Assembly: GCA_016699165.1 (NCBI GenBank)
Contig: CP064963.1
Coordinates: 2,790,001 to 2,854,000, forward strand
Length of the DNA: 64,000 nt
Direction of reading: 5' to 3'
Origin: Candidatus Melainabacteria bacterium
GTDB taxonomy: Bacteria; Cyanobacteriota; Vampirovibrionia; Obscuribacterales; Obscuribacteraceae
Below are positions 1 through 7,367 of this stretch, piece by piece (the first letter of the stretch is position 1; each line of letters begins with the position of its first letter). The notes beneath the pieces were generated by a model, which was not told the DNA's origin, did no database searches, and saw only the letters and a list, made by a program, of their open reading frames with translations. Position numbers and translations under genes: made by a program.

Positions 1-2
1 TG

Positions 3-830
3 GGCATAAGCGGCGCTGAGGCATTCTCTTCGTCTGCATCGGTTTTCCTTGGTCAAGTCGAGAGCCAGTTGGTTGTGCGTCCGTACTTATCGCGGCTCAC
101 CAATTCTGAGCTCTTCGCCATGATGACGACAAACATGTCTACCATCGCCGGAACGGTGCTTGTAGTCTATGTCTCCATGGGCATGAATGCTGCGCTCTTA
201 ATTGCCGCAAGTATCATGACTGCTCCGGCAGGACTGACACTGGCTAAAATCATCTGCCCCGAAAAGGACAAGGAAGCAATCAATCGCCAGGTCAAAATGG
301 AGGTTGAAGACCCCTACCTGAGCGTATTCGACGCTTTCCTCCAGGGCGCTACTGAAGGTGCCAAACTCGGCGGTGTGGTCATCATCATGGTATTTGGGGC
401 GGTGGCAATGGTCGCTTTCCTCAACACCATTTTCGGTGGCATCACCGGTATGCTTGGTTACAACCTTCAGCTCCAGGACGTGCTTGCATATCCCTTCGCT
501 CCGGCGATGTGGCTCATCGGCGTGCCCTGGGTCGACTGCCTCGAAGTGGGCAGAGAGATGGCTACCCGCATTCTGGTCAATGAGTTTGTTGCGTACCTCG
601 ACCTTGCCAAACAGATTTCGGCTGGCTCCCTGACCCCCAAAGGTCAGATGGTTGCCACCATTGCTCTGTGCGGCTTCTGCAACTTCTCGAGCATCGCTAT
701 CAACGTAGGCGGTCTTGCCATGCTCATTCCCGAGCGTCGCGCTGACCTGCTCAAGATGGGCATGCGCGCTCTTATCGCTGCCAACCTTGCCACCTGGCTT
801 GGTGCGGCACTGGTAGGAATTTTGTACTGA
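3..830 (+). CDS. NupC-family concentrative nucleoside transporter, C-terminal part (5' end outside window)
   Basis: The reading frame is open from the window edge, so the start codon lies upstream; the TTG at 69 is internal. The visible ~275 residues begin GISGAEAFSSASVFLGQ and continue RPYLSRLTNSELFAMMT, which matches the conserved core and C-terminal half of CNT/NupC transporters, inner-membrane proteins that bring in nucleosides with H+ or Na+. Several hydrophobic segments follow, then GFCNFSSIAINVGG and a final hydrophobic helix ending in ALVGILY, typical of the family C terminus. The sigma factor gene starts 36 bp downstream on the same strand with no terminator between, so the two may be co-transcribed. 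Family assignment is confident; the exact substrate cannot be told. Confidence 0.9.
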   Translation, partial: GISGAEAFSSSASVFLGQVESQLVVRPYLSRLTNSELFAMMTTNMSTIAGTVLVVYVSMGMNAALLIAASIMTAPAGLTLAKIICPEKDKEAINRQVKMEVEDPYLSVFDAFLQGATEGAKLGGVVIIMVFGAVAMVAFLNTIFGGITGMLGYNLQLQDVLAYPFAPAMWLIGVPWVDCLEVGREMATRILVNEFVAYLDLAKQISAGSLTPKGQMVATIALCGFCNFSSIAINVGGLAMLIPERRADLLKMGMRALIAANLATWLGAALVGILY

Positions 831-866
831 TAACTTCTGTCCCATCCTAATTGGAAAGGAATTGAT

Positions 867-1718
867 ATGAAGGACAAGGATTCTGACAAGTCGGCAGTTT
901 CTGCCTACATGAAGGATGTGCGTGCGCTCGTGAAGCGCTCGCGCATTCTCACCTGGCAGGACGAGTGCGATTTGAGCGACGCCATCGAACAGGGTGGTGC
1001 CGCCGCCGACAGAGCTGTCAACACTCTCGTTTCGAACAATCTGCGCTACGTGCTCAAGGTCACCGGCAAGCATGCTGGCAAGCCTTATCACGAAGACCTC
1101 ATTCAGGAGGGCAATCTCGCTCTCATGCATGCGGCTCGCAAGTTCACCAAGCATCACAACGCGCGCTACATCACCTACGCCGGCTGGTGGATTGCACAGT
1201 TCGTTCGCAAGTATCTGGAAGACAACGGACGCGTTGTTCGTCTGTCTCCCAATGCTATGCGCGATGTTCGCAAGATGAACGCAATCATCACGAAGATCGT
1301 GGCAAGCGGTCGACCCGTCACCGACACTGAAGTGGCGAAGTTGATGGAACTTCCAATCAAGAAGGTTCGTGCGCTCTCCATCTGGGCGCAAGAACCCGTG
1401 TCGATCAACGTCCCAGTGAGCGATTCGGAAGACAGCGTCGAGTTCGGCGATATTCTCGTCGACATGACCTATGTCAATCCCGATGAAGGGCTCATTCGCG
1501 AGCAGTCAGAGAGCACTCTTCTAGAGGCGCTCTCGGTTCTCGATGAGCGTGAGCGGCGCGTGATCGAAGGTCGCTTTGGTCTCAACGACGGTGAAGAACT
1601 CACCCTCGAAGACCTGGCCAACGAGTACGGCGTATCTCGCGAGCGCATTCGCCAGATTCAGGTGAGTGCCCTCAAGAAGCTCAAGAAGAGCGGGCGGAAC
1701 CTGCATCTTCCTGAGTAG
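867..1718 (+). CDS. RNA polymerase sigma-70 family factor (group 2/3 type)
   Basis: The 283-residue protein has sigma regions in order: a region 1.2-like segment (SAYMKDVRAL, residues ~11-30), region 2 (LVSNNLRYVLK, EDLIQEGNLALMHAA, then ITYAGWWIAQFVRKYL), region 3 (~130-180) and region 4 ending in the helix-turn-helix LANEYGVSRERIRQIQ. It lacks region 1.1 and the non-conserved insert of a primary sigma factor. The region 2.3/2.4 stretch differs clearly from RpoD (AGWWIAQF instead of ATWWIRQA), suggesting an alternative or group 2 factor with altered promoter preference. GGAAAGGA lies 7 bp before the ATG. Codons are strongly C/G-ending. Which regulon it drives cannot be told. Confidence 0.88.
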   Translation: MKDKDSDKSAVSAYMKDVRALVKRSRILTWQDECDLSDAIEQGGAAADRAVNTLVSNNLRYVLKVTGKHAGKPYHEDLIQEGNLALMHAARKFTKHHNARYITYAGWWIAQFVRKYLEDNGRVVRLSPNAMRDVRKMNAIITKIVASGRPVTDTEVAKLMELPIKKVRALSIWAQEPVSINVPVSDSEDSVEFGDILVDMTYVNPDEGLIREQSESTLLEALSVLDERERRVIEGRFGLNDGEELTLEDLANEYGVSRERIRQIQVSALKKLKKSGRNLHLPE

Positions 1719-1734
1719 TTAAGAACGAACGGAG

Positions 1735-1770
1735 GCGGAGAGTTAAGGATTTATATCCTTAGCACTCCGC
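1735..1770 (+). terminator. Possible hairpin terminator after the sigma factor gene
   Basis: Two nested stems: GCGGAG (1735-1740) pairs with CTCCGC (1765-1770), and inside it TAAGGAT pairs with ATCCTTA across a TTAT loop. It starts 16 bp after the stop codon. The downstream tract is only moderately T-rich, so termination strength is uncertain. Confidence 0.5.
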
Positions 1771-1868
1771 TACCTTCGCTTTTCGCCCTCTCGTTACTAC
1801 ATCTTATAGTTTAAAGACAAAAAAATGAAGAACGTGTTTAGGACATTTCGGGGCACGAATTATGAGAA

Positions 1869-1886
1869 TATGCATTTAAATGCATA
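1869..1886. repeat. 18-bp perfect palindrome TATGCATTTAAATGCATA
   Basis: A perfect dyad in a non-coding stretch between the sigma factor gene and the permease terminator. It shares the TATGCA half-site with the inverted repeat at 1899-1924. This looks more like paired protein-binding sites than a terminator, but no gene start lies close by on either strand. Confidence 0.6.
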
Positions 1887-1898
1887 AAAACGACCCCT

Positions 1899-1924
1899 AA
1901 AATATGCATTTGATTGCATATTTT
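1899..1924. repeat. Inverted repeat, 10-bp arms AAAATATGCA / TGCATATTTT
   Basis: Perfect 10-bp arms around a 6-bp centre, lying 12 bp after the palindrome at 1869-1886 and carrying the same TATGCA core. Read on either strand it is a hairpin flanked by T-rich sequence, so it could also act as a weak bidirectional terminator between the convergent genes. Confidence 0.55.
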
Positions 1925-1975
1925 AATTTTTCATATCAGTTATGGCTGACTCGATTCATTTTCTTGATTAGAAAA

Positions 1976-2020
1976 CGGAGAAACACGAAGAGTTCAAAAG
2001 AACCCTCACGTGTTTCCCCG
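1976..2020 (-). terminator. Terminator of the amino-acid permease gene
   Basis: Twelve-bp arms (1976-1987 with 2009-2020, one G-U pair) enclose a smaller GTTC/GAAC stem. On the minus strand the hairpin begins 10 bp after the stop codon of the permease and is followed by CCGTTTTC. Confidence 0.75.
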
Positions 2021-2030
2021 CTTCTACAGC

Positions 2031-3608
2031 CTAGTTCGACTTGACCGGACGCTCTTTGCTATGCCAGTAGCCGTAGCAGTAATAGATAGCAAAGCCGACC
2101 GCCATCCAGATGACGAATCGAATTTGCGAATCGTGCGGCAGGGTGAACATCAGTCCCAAGCAGCTCACTGCGCCAAGCGCCGGAATCCACGGCATGCCCG
2201 GACAGCGGAATTTGCGCACCGCATTTGGTTCACTTTTGCGCAACCAGATGACACCAACGCAGACAATCACAAATGCGGCGAGCGTGCCGACGTTAGTGAG
2301 ATGCGCCAACTCGTTGATGTCCATGAAACCCGCGGCCAGAGCGGCAGCAGTGCCCATGATCAAAATCGCCCAGTGAGGTGTCTGCCGCTTATGACCTATA
2401 ACTCCAAAAACCGGACTGACGAGGCCATCTTTGGACATGCGCATCATAATGCGCGATTGCCCGAAGAGCAGCACGATAAGCACCGAAGTGAGACCCGCAA
2501 GCGCTCCCACCGAAAGCAGTGGCACAATCGAATTGTATCCAATTGCGTTAAGTACACTGGCTATGGGAGCGGCATTAACCAGTCCGGTGTAATGAACTGC
2601 ACCAACGCCAACTGCTGCCACTGCCATGTAAATAGCAGTGCAAACCCAGAGACTGCCTAGCACACCGCGCGGCATGTCTGTCTGAGGATTTTTGCATTCT
2701 TCAGCCAGAGTGGTTACTGCATCAAAGCCAATGAAGGCGAAGAACACAACACCGGCCCCGCCAAGCACGCCCCAGAAGCCCATCGGCATAAGGGGAGTGA
2801 AATTTTCGGTCTTGAAGTACCAAACTGCACATCCGAGGAAAACGACGATAACAGCCACTTTCACCCAGACGAAAATTTCAGTCATGCGCGCTGTGTGGTG
2901 CACGCCAAGATAGAGGCAGAGACTGAGAAAACCGATGATAAGAAACGCCGGCAAGTTGATCGAGTGTAACTGAGTTGCCACCATAGCCGCTTCCTTCAAA
3001 CCGGCTAGGCAAGCAACTCCGCCCCCAAACAGAACGAGACCGCGAAGGGCACCCGACTGTTTGTGTTTATCGCTAAGCGACCAAATTAGTGCAGCGACGC
3101 CCGAAACAAGCAGCATGGCTGTGACACCGATGTCCTGCCAGGGTAGATGTGTTGGTGCTTGAGCCAGATGAGCAGGTAAGCTAATGCCCATGCCGCTCAG
3201 TGTGTGTTGCAGATAAGCGCTCCAACCCACTGCCACCGCAGCTGAGCCAAGCGAATATTCAAGCAACAAATCCCACCCTATTGCCCAAGCGGCACGCTCG
3301 TCGATTGATGCGTAAGCATAGGTGTAGGCACTGCCCGAGACCGAAATCATCGAAGCCAGTTCGGCGAAGGCGAGTCCAACCAGTGTGCAGACGATGCCGC
3401 AAACGGCAAAGGACAAGACCACGCCAGGACCAGCAAGACCAGCTCCAGCCCCCAGATAGACGAAGATGCCGGCACCGATGATGGCGGCAACTCCATGGAA
3501 GAAAACGTCTTTGGCAGTTAAAACTTGTTTGAGTTTGGGTCCGTGATCATCGCCTGCATCGCGCATGAGATGCGCCAGAGGCTTGCGACGAATTTGAAAA
3601 CCTTTCAT
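2031..3608 (-). CDS. APC-family amino-acid permease (cationic amino acid transporter type)
   Basis: The 525-residue membrane protein has about 12-14 hydrophobic segments. Its N-terminal part carries the APC signature VAAIIGAGIFVYLGAGAGLAGPG (residues ~40-62, in two halves VAAIIGAGIFVYLG and AGAGLAGPG) followed by FAELASMISVSGSAYTYAY, as in CAT/YfnA-type permeases. A mid-protein FFAFIGFDAVTTLAEECKNP motif is also diagnostic. Such proteins import or exchange amino acids across the inner membrane. The gene is monocistronic, transcribed away from a 670-bp non-coding region and ended by the hairpin at 1976-2020. The ribosome binding site is weak (GAG 9 bp before ATG). Codon usage is of the ordinary type. 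Substrate is unknown. Confidence 0.92.
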   Translation of the reverse strand: MKGFQIRRKPLAHLMRDAGDDHGPKLKQVLTAKDVFFHGVAAIIGAGIFVYLGAGAGLAGPGVVLSFAVCGIVCTLVGLAFAELASMISVSGSAYTYAYASIDERAAWAIGWDLLLEYSLGSAAVAVGWSAYLQHTLSGMGISLPAHLAQAPTHLPWQDIGVTAMLLVSGVAALIWSLSDKHKQSGALRGLVLFGGGVACLAGLKEAAMVATQLHSINLPAFLIIGFLSLCLYLGVHHTARMTEIFVWVKVAVIVVFLGCAVWYFKTENFTPLMPMGFWGVLGGAGVVFFAFIGFDAVTTLAEECKNPQTDMPRGVLGSLWVCTAIYMAVAAVGVGAVHYTGLVNAAPIASVLNAIGYNSIVPLLSVGALAGLTSVLIVLLFGQSRIMMRMSKDGLVSPVFGVIGHKRQTPHWAILIMGTAAALAAGFMDINELAHLTNVGTLAAFVIVCVGVIWLRKSEPNAVRKFRCPGMPWIPALGAVSCLGLMFTLPHDSQIRFVIWMAVGFAIYYCYGYWHSKERPVKSN

Positions 3609-4281
3609 TGTTTCACTCTTTTATTTGTCTCCTATCGGAGAACGATTCGAACTTACTCCCGCGGTTGAAGAACCGTCAGAAGCGCTTAGGTAGAAAGCAT
3701 CAGATTTGTGTTTAAGGCTTTAAAGAGAGTGCAGAACAAAGAAGACATAGAGATTAGCGCAGCTAGTAATAGGCTCTCAGCAAGTATTACTAGCGCGGAC
3801 TGAAACTTCTCTTAGCTCCATGTATCTGTATTTCTAAAATACTAAATAACCAGGATAAGCGCCTTCCTTTACAATTAGCGCACTTATTTAATCTCTTAAC
3901 ACCTTCTATTACTTATGAGGTCAAAGATAGAAGATCAGACCAAACATTAGACGGTGTTATAGCCGCGCTAACTCTTATTGTCAGTTAATGTGCCCCAAGC
4001 CCCACATTTAACTTTGAACGCCACGGTTGTCAGGAGTAGGTTCGATGTATCACCAGTAAATCTTCAAGCGAACAAAAAACCCTCACAACAAAGCTACATA
4101 CCTCTCTCTCATAGGTTGTGCACAACGCTCTTGCGTTGCGTGAGGAACTTGTTCGTTTGCAGTTTGGTGTATCCGAGAGACGTGTCAACTCTCCAATCCG
4201 CTCGTTCTGGCACTCTGGTCAATCCAGGTGGACGAGTATTCAAGGCTGCAATGCAGCAATCCCAACGAAAGGACTGCAATC
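3609..4281. promoter_or_regulatory. 673-bp divergent intergenic region with dyads and repeated TTAGCGC motifs
   Basis: No convincing gene is present. It must hold the divergent promoters of the permease and of the gene at 4282. A stem of perfect 10-bp arms (3762-3771 GCTAGTAATA with 3785-3794 TATTACTAGC) is flanked by TTAGCGCA (3754-3761) and CTAGCGCG (3790-3797). Another TTAGCGCA lies at 3875-3882, and GCGCTAA, its reverse form, at 3965-3971. A smaller hairpin (GTTAATGTG / CACATTTAAC) lies at 3984-4013. A short frame at 3978-4553 overlaps the real gene and is not credible. Confidence 0.5.
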
Positions 4282-5214
4282 ATGTCGAACACCGAAACCT
4301 CCGTCAAGGCAAAGTCCGTCAAGACCCCCGTTCAGAGCCACCGTGGACTCTCGATCGGTCACAAGTTCGCCGCCGGCGACGTGACCGTTTTCCTGGTCCA
4401 GTCCGAACCCCGCCGGGACAATCCGTCGGTCAAGGAAGCTCTCTACGCGCTGGTCCGCTGCCCTTGCCCCGATGGCGGCACCATCACGCTCAAGTTGGAC
4501 CGGATCGACTGCCCTGCCGGCACGCACACCAACCGTCAGAACTGGTTGGCTGAAGCCACCGTCGGCATGCCCATCGGCGAGCTCGTCCTCGTCGACCTCT
4601 GGGAGAAGGACGGCCGCGTTCAGGGTCGTGTCTCGGCGCGCAAGCCCGCGGAAGAGCGCATCATCAGCGAGGTGAACGCGATCGACGAATCGACCGGTGA
4701 GCGCAAGCGCACCTTCGTCGATGCGCTGGTTCTCGACACCACCGAGAAGGGCCTGCGCCTCAACGTCCTCGAGGGGCCGGCGAAGGGCTGGAACGCTTTC
4801 GTGCACGTCTCCAACGTGCCCGGCGGCGACCAGACCATCAACAAGCTCCAGGGCGAAGTCGATGTTCTCACCATCGAGCTCATCGTCGCTCGCGAGCCGG
4901 ACCGGTCTCGCAAGAACGAGGAGAACCGCTTCGACATCGTCCTGCAGGGATCGTTCCAGATCACCGAGGACAAGAAGCGGGCGGATGCGCAACTGCTCGA
5001 GGACCTCGTGGGCAACCGCAAGGGCAAGCTCACCGGCAAGGTCATCGGCGCCACGCAGACGGCCTTCAAGGTCGAGCTGAACACGCCGAGCAAAGCCGTG
5101 TTCGAGATCGCCTCGTCGCAGCGCTTCTTCCCCAAGATCGGGGACGAGGTTCCGCTGCAGGGCATCATCGAAGGCGGCGAGCTCAAGGTCGTGCCGGCGA
5201 AGGGCCACAAGTAG
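4282..5214 (+). CDS. Unknown cytoplasmic protein, possibly with an OB/S1-like C-terminal fold
   Basis: I do not recognise this 310-residue protein. The start is the ATG at 4282 (MSNTETSVKAKS), preceded by CGAAAGGA; an upstream in-frame ATG at 4228 has no such site. There is no signal peptide or membrane segment. The sequence is charged, beta-rich in appearance and modular: residues ~30-110 include LYALVRCPCPDGGTITLKLDR, later KGLRLNVLEGPAKGWNAFVH, and the last ~70 residues (GKLTGKVIGATQTAFKVEL ... FPKIGDEVPLQGIIEGGELK) have the alternating pattern of small beta-barrel, S1-like domains, which hints at nucleic-acid binding. That is inference only. Codons are almost all C/G-ending, unlike the flanking genes, suggesting high expression. 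It has its own long leader and strong terminator. Confidence 0.85.
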   Translation: MSNTETSVKAKSVKTPVQSHRGLSIGHKFAAGDVTVFLVQSEPRRDNPSVKEALYALVRCPCPDGGTITLKLDRIDCPAGTHTNRQNWLAEATVGMPIGELVLVDLWEKDGRVQGRVSARKPAEERIISEVNAIDESTGERKRTFVDALVLDTTEKGLRLNVLEGPAKGWNAFVHVSNVPGGDQTINKLQGEVDVLTIELIVAREPDRSRKNEENRFDIVLQGSFQITEDKKRADAQLLEDLVGNRKGKLTGKVIGATQTAFKVELNTPSKAVFEIASSQRFFPKIGDEVPLQGIIEGGELKVVPAKGHK

Positions 5215-5256
5215 CCTGAGTACGGCTTAGTCTCGGGATTAAAACCGAGCAAGCCA

Positions 5257-5297
5257 ACGGGAGAGTCAGGGGTGAAACCCTGGCTTTTCCGTTTTTT
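5257..5297 (+). terminator. Strong intrinsic terminator
   Basis: CGGGAGAGTCAGGG pairs with CCCTGGCTTTTCCG (G-U pairs allowed) around GTGAAA, followed by six T. A small CTCGG/CCGAG hairpin lies just before it at 5233-5248. Confidence 0.88.
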
Positions 5298-5346
5298 ATC
5301 CAACATTACTATGCGATATAGTTTAACTTACAAGTACTAAAGCGAT

Positions 5347-6705
5347 TCAATTTCCCAAACCAAATCTATTAGTGCTCACTTTATGAAAGCGATAGAGAAC
5401 CTTTGGTCTTGTGCCTGTTTGCTGCAAATAATTCTTTTCTGGCATCTTATGAATAATCTCCACCGACAATGGCGAAAGCGATGCAGTGGGAGTCAGAAGC
5501 CTGGCTATAACCGGCCAGCAGATTCTATGTCCCAACTCAGATTGAAAATTAGCCAGGTCGCTTACATCATAAAATTCGCTCCTCAAACCCAATTCCTGAC
5601 TTAAATTAGAATTGCCTGAAAGCCAGCTTGTAAGCTCTGGAGACTGCATATTTTGAGTGGGTAGTAGAACAGAACCCGCATTGGCGATGAGCGACTTTAG
5701 AAGCGGATTAGATGTCACATCCGAAAGCTTACTTGCCAGACCTGAATCGTTTGCATAAGTGTCAGTCGGTTTTCCCAAACGCGGCATCTTATGCAGAGCC
5801 TGCGAGGTTAAAAGTGGTCCGTCGCGTTCTGACACAAGCACATAGATTTTGTCCTTGACCATTTGCTCAAGCTCGGGCAAATCGTCCAAAGCCTGGTAAT
5901 AATCACAATCGGCAGAGGAAAGAATAATTTTTTCAATCAATGGTTTTTTATAAATCTCAGGCAATTTTAGTAGATCAAAAATCAACCGACATCCCATGCT
6001 GTGACCGACAATCACAAGTTTTGTCTCAGCTTTTTTTGCCACCAAAATGCGCGACATGAGCGCTGTAAAACTTTTCTTACTCCATTCGAGATTGGCTTCA
6101 TCAGCTGCATAATCTTTAGTCGAATCAAATGACGGCCAAGAAAAAGCGATGGGCAAAACCGCCTGCCCGGGCATCTGTCCTTCTAATTCGCTCGAGATCA
6201 GGGCTGTATCTTGCAATGACTTATTGAAACTCTCATCGTAACCATGGGCGAAAACCATGATGGTTCCATCAAAGCGCGAAATAGTATCGATAAAATTGGA
6301 GTCGTTTTGTATTTGGAGGCGCACGCCGCCAGCCAGATATCCCGCATCTGTGCCTGTCATAAGCGTGTGAAAATTGGACCAATTGCCAGATGTGGCAAGA
6401 GTGCCATTCATTGACGGTTTACTCACATCGGCTGTGCCATACTCAAGCGAGCCAAGCCCAAGATCTAAATGTCTCTTGGCAGCAAAAATAGGTTTCAAGA
6501 CAGAGTTGTTTTCATTCAATCTGGTCGTGGCGAACCAGATTTTTTCAGCCCCGTTATATCTGAATTGCGGTTGAGTATTGCGATTCGGCATGAACTGTTG
6601 CGCCCGAGCAACACTTAGCGCAGCTTCGCCAGCAAGAATTAAAGAGGTGGCAGCCATAACTGCAATCGCCTTGCACTGCCTTCTTCTGCCCGATTTATTC
6701 GCCAT
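5347..6705 (-). CDS. Exported DUF900-type alpha/beta hydrolase
   Basis: The 452-residue protein starts with a basic, then hydrophobic signal-like segment ending in ARA-Q (residues ~1-36). The body matches the DUF900 / esterase-lipase superfamily: IWFATTR near the start, TIMVFAHGYDESF (oxyanion region), AFSWPS, the YAADEANLEWS segment and the nucleophile elbow IVGHSMGCRL with Ser in GHSMG. Enzymes of this group hydrolyse ester or related bonds; the substrate is not known. The long C-terminal part (~320-452) is not recognisable. It is transcribed convergently with the gene at 4282 and has ordinary codon usage. Confidence 0.82.
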   Translation of the reverse strand: MANKSGRRRQCKAIAVMAATSLILAGEAALSVARAQQFMPNRNTQPQFRYNGAEKIWFATTRLNENNSVLKPIFAAKRHLDLGLGSLEYGTADVSKPSMNGTLATSGNWSNFHTLMTGTDAGYLAGGVRLQIQNDSNFIDTISRFDGTIMVFAHGYDESFNKSLQDTALISSELEGQMPGQAVLPIAFSWPSFDSTKDYAADEANLEWSKKSFTALMSRILVAKKAETKLVIVGHSMGCRLIFDLLKLPEIYKKPLIEKIILSSADCDYYQALDDLPELEQMVKDKIYVLVSERDGPLLTSQALHKMPRLGKPTDTYANDSGLASKLSDVTSNPLLKSLIANAGSVLLPTQNMQSPELTSWLSGNSNLSQELGLRSEFYDVSDLANFQSELGHRICWPVIARLLTPTASLSPLSVEIIHKMPEKNYLQQTGTRPKVLYRFHKVSTNRFGLGN

Positions 6706-6898
6706 CCCACCCCATCAAAAAGCCTTTATTCATCAAGATCTTTATCATTTCTCAATTTACTCTGCCTCTATTAGATCACTATATTCGAGGCATCTTTCGT
6801 TCTCTCTTTCCCCAAGGACATTTCACTCTAACCTCTGGTTCCATATCACAATCATCAACCCGAAATTGCAAACACGAGCAAAGGGATACGACCCAGCA

Positions 6899-7120
6899 AT
6901 GCAGGACAGCACTCCCCCCGTTAAGAAGTCGAACGCCATCGGCACCGCTCACGCTTACGTCTTTTGCGACACGCAAATCAACGAAGCTGTTGAGACCTGG
7001 CGTTCCAACAATCCCCATCTCGAACTTCTCGAGTGGTCGACAGCTTCTTTCTACCGCGGACGCGAGACTCCATTCGATGTCCACATGGTCGGAATGGTGT
7101 TCAGGGCTCCGGAAGTCTGA
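6899..7120 (+). CDS. Small GC-rich orphan protein (73 aa)
   Basis: The start is the ATG at 6899 (MQDSTPPVKKSNAIG); AAAGGGA lies ~11 bp upstream, a long spacing, but the codons downstream of this point are strongly C/G-ending while the in-frame stretch upstream is not. The product is soluble, with WRSNNPHLELLEW and ETPFDVHMVGMVF segments, and I recognise no family. It is monocistronic, with a ~190-bp pyrimidine-rich leader and a hairpin after the stop. Confidence 0.65.
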   Translation: MQDSTPPVKKSNAIGTAHAYVFCDTQINEAVETWRSNNPHLELLEWSTASFYRGRETPFDVHMVGMVFRAPEV

Positions 7121-7162
7121 TTCAAGACTCGGCTCTGAGATTACCTCTGTGATTTGACTAGA

Positions 7163-7196
7163 GGGTGTGGCGACGCGTTATTTTGTTGCCACACCC
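7163..7196 (+). terminator. Hairpin terminator of the 73-aa gene
   Basis: GGGTGTGGC pairs with GCCACACCC around a 16-base loop. The tail is CATTCCACTTTT, only moderately T-rich. Confidence 0.65.
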
Positions 7197-7367
7197 CATT
7201 CCACTTTTGCTTTGAACAAAAAACATGCTGCTCACTAGTTTTTCGATATTTTTATCTACTTATGCGTTTTACTATCCAGCTTAGTAAGTTGAAGCATAAT
7301 TTGATACTTAGTAATGAGGGAATAATAGTAATTCAAGACTACCTGCCAGTTTTAGAAGAAGGAACAT

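Noticed and set aside
198..1391. 397-residue open frame antisense to the transporter and sigma factor genes
   Set aside because: It spans two well supported genes on the other strand and arises from their codon bias; its translation is low-complexity and has no domain or ribosome binding site.
3978..4553. 191-residue frame overlapping the 5' part of the gene at 4282
   Set aside because: Overlaps the supported gene in another frame, no ribosome binding site and no codon signal before 4282.
4240..5208. 322-residue open frame antisense to the gene at 4282
   Set aside because: Same codon-bias effect; the plus-strand frame has the ribosome binding site and terminator in the right places.
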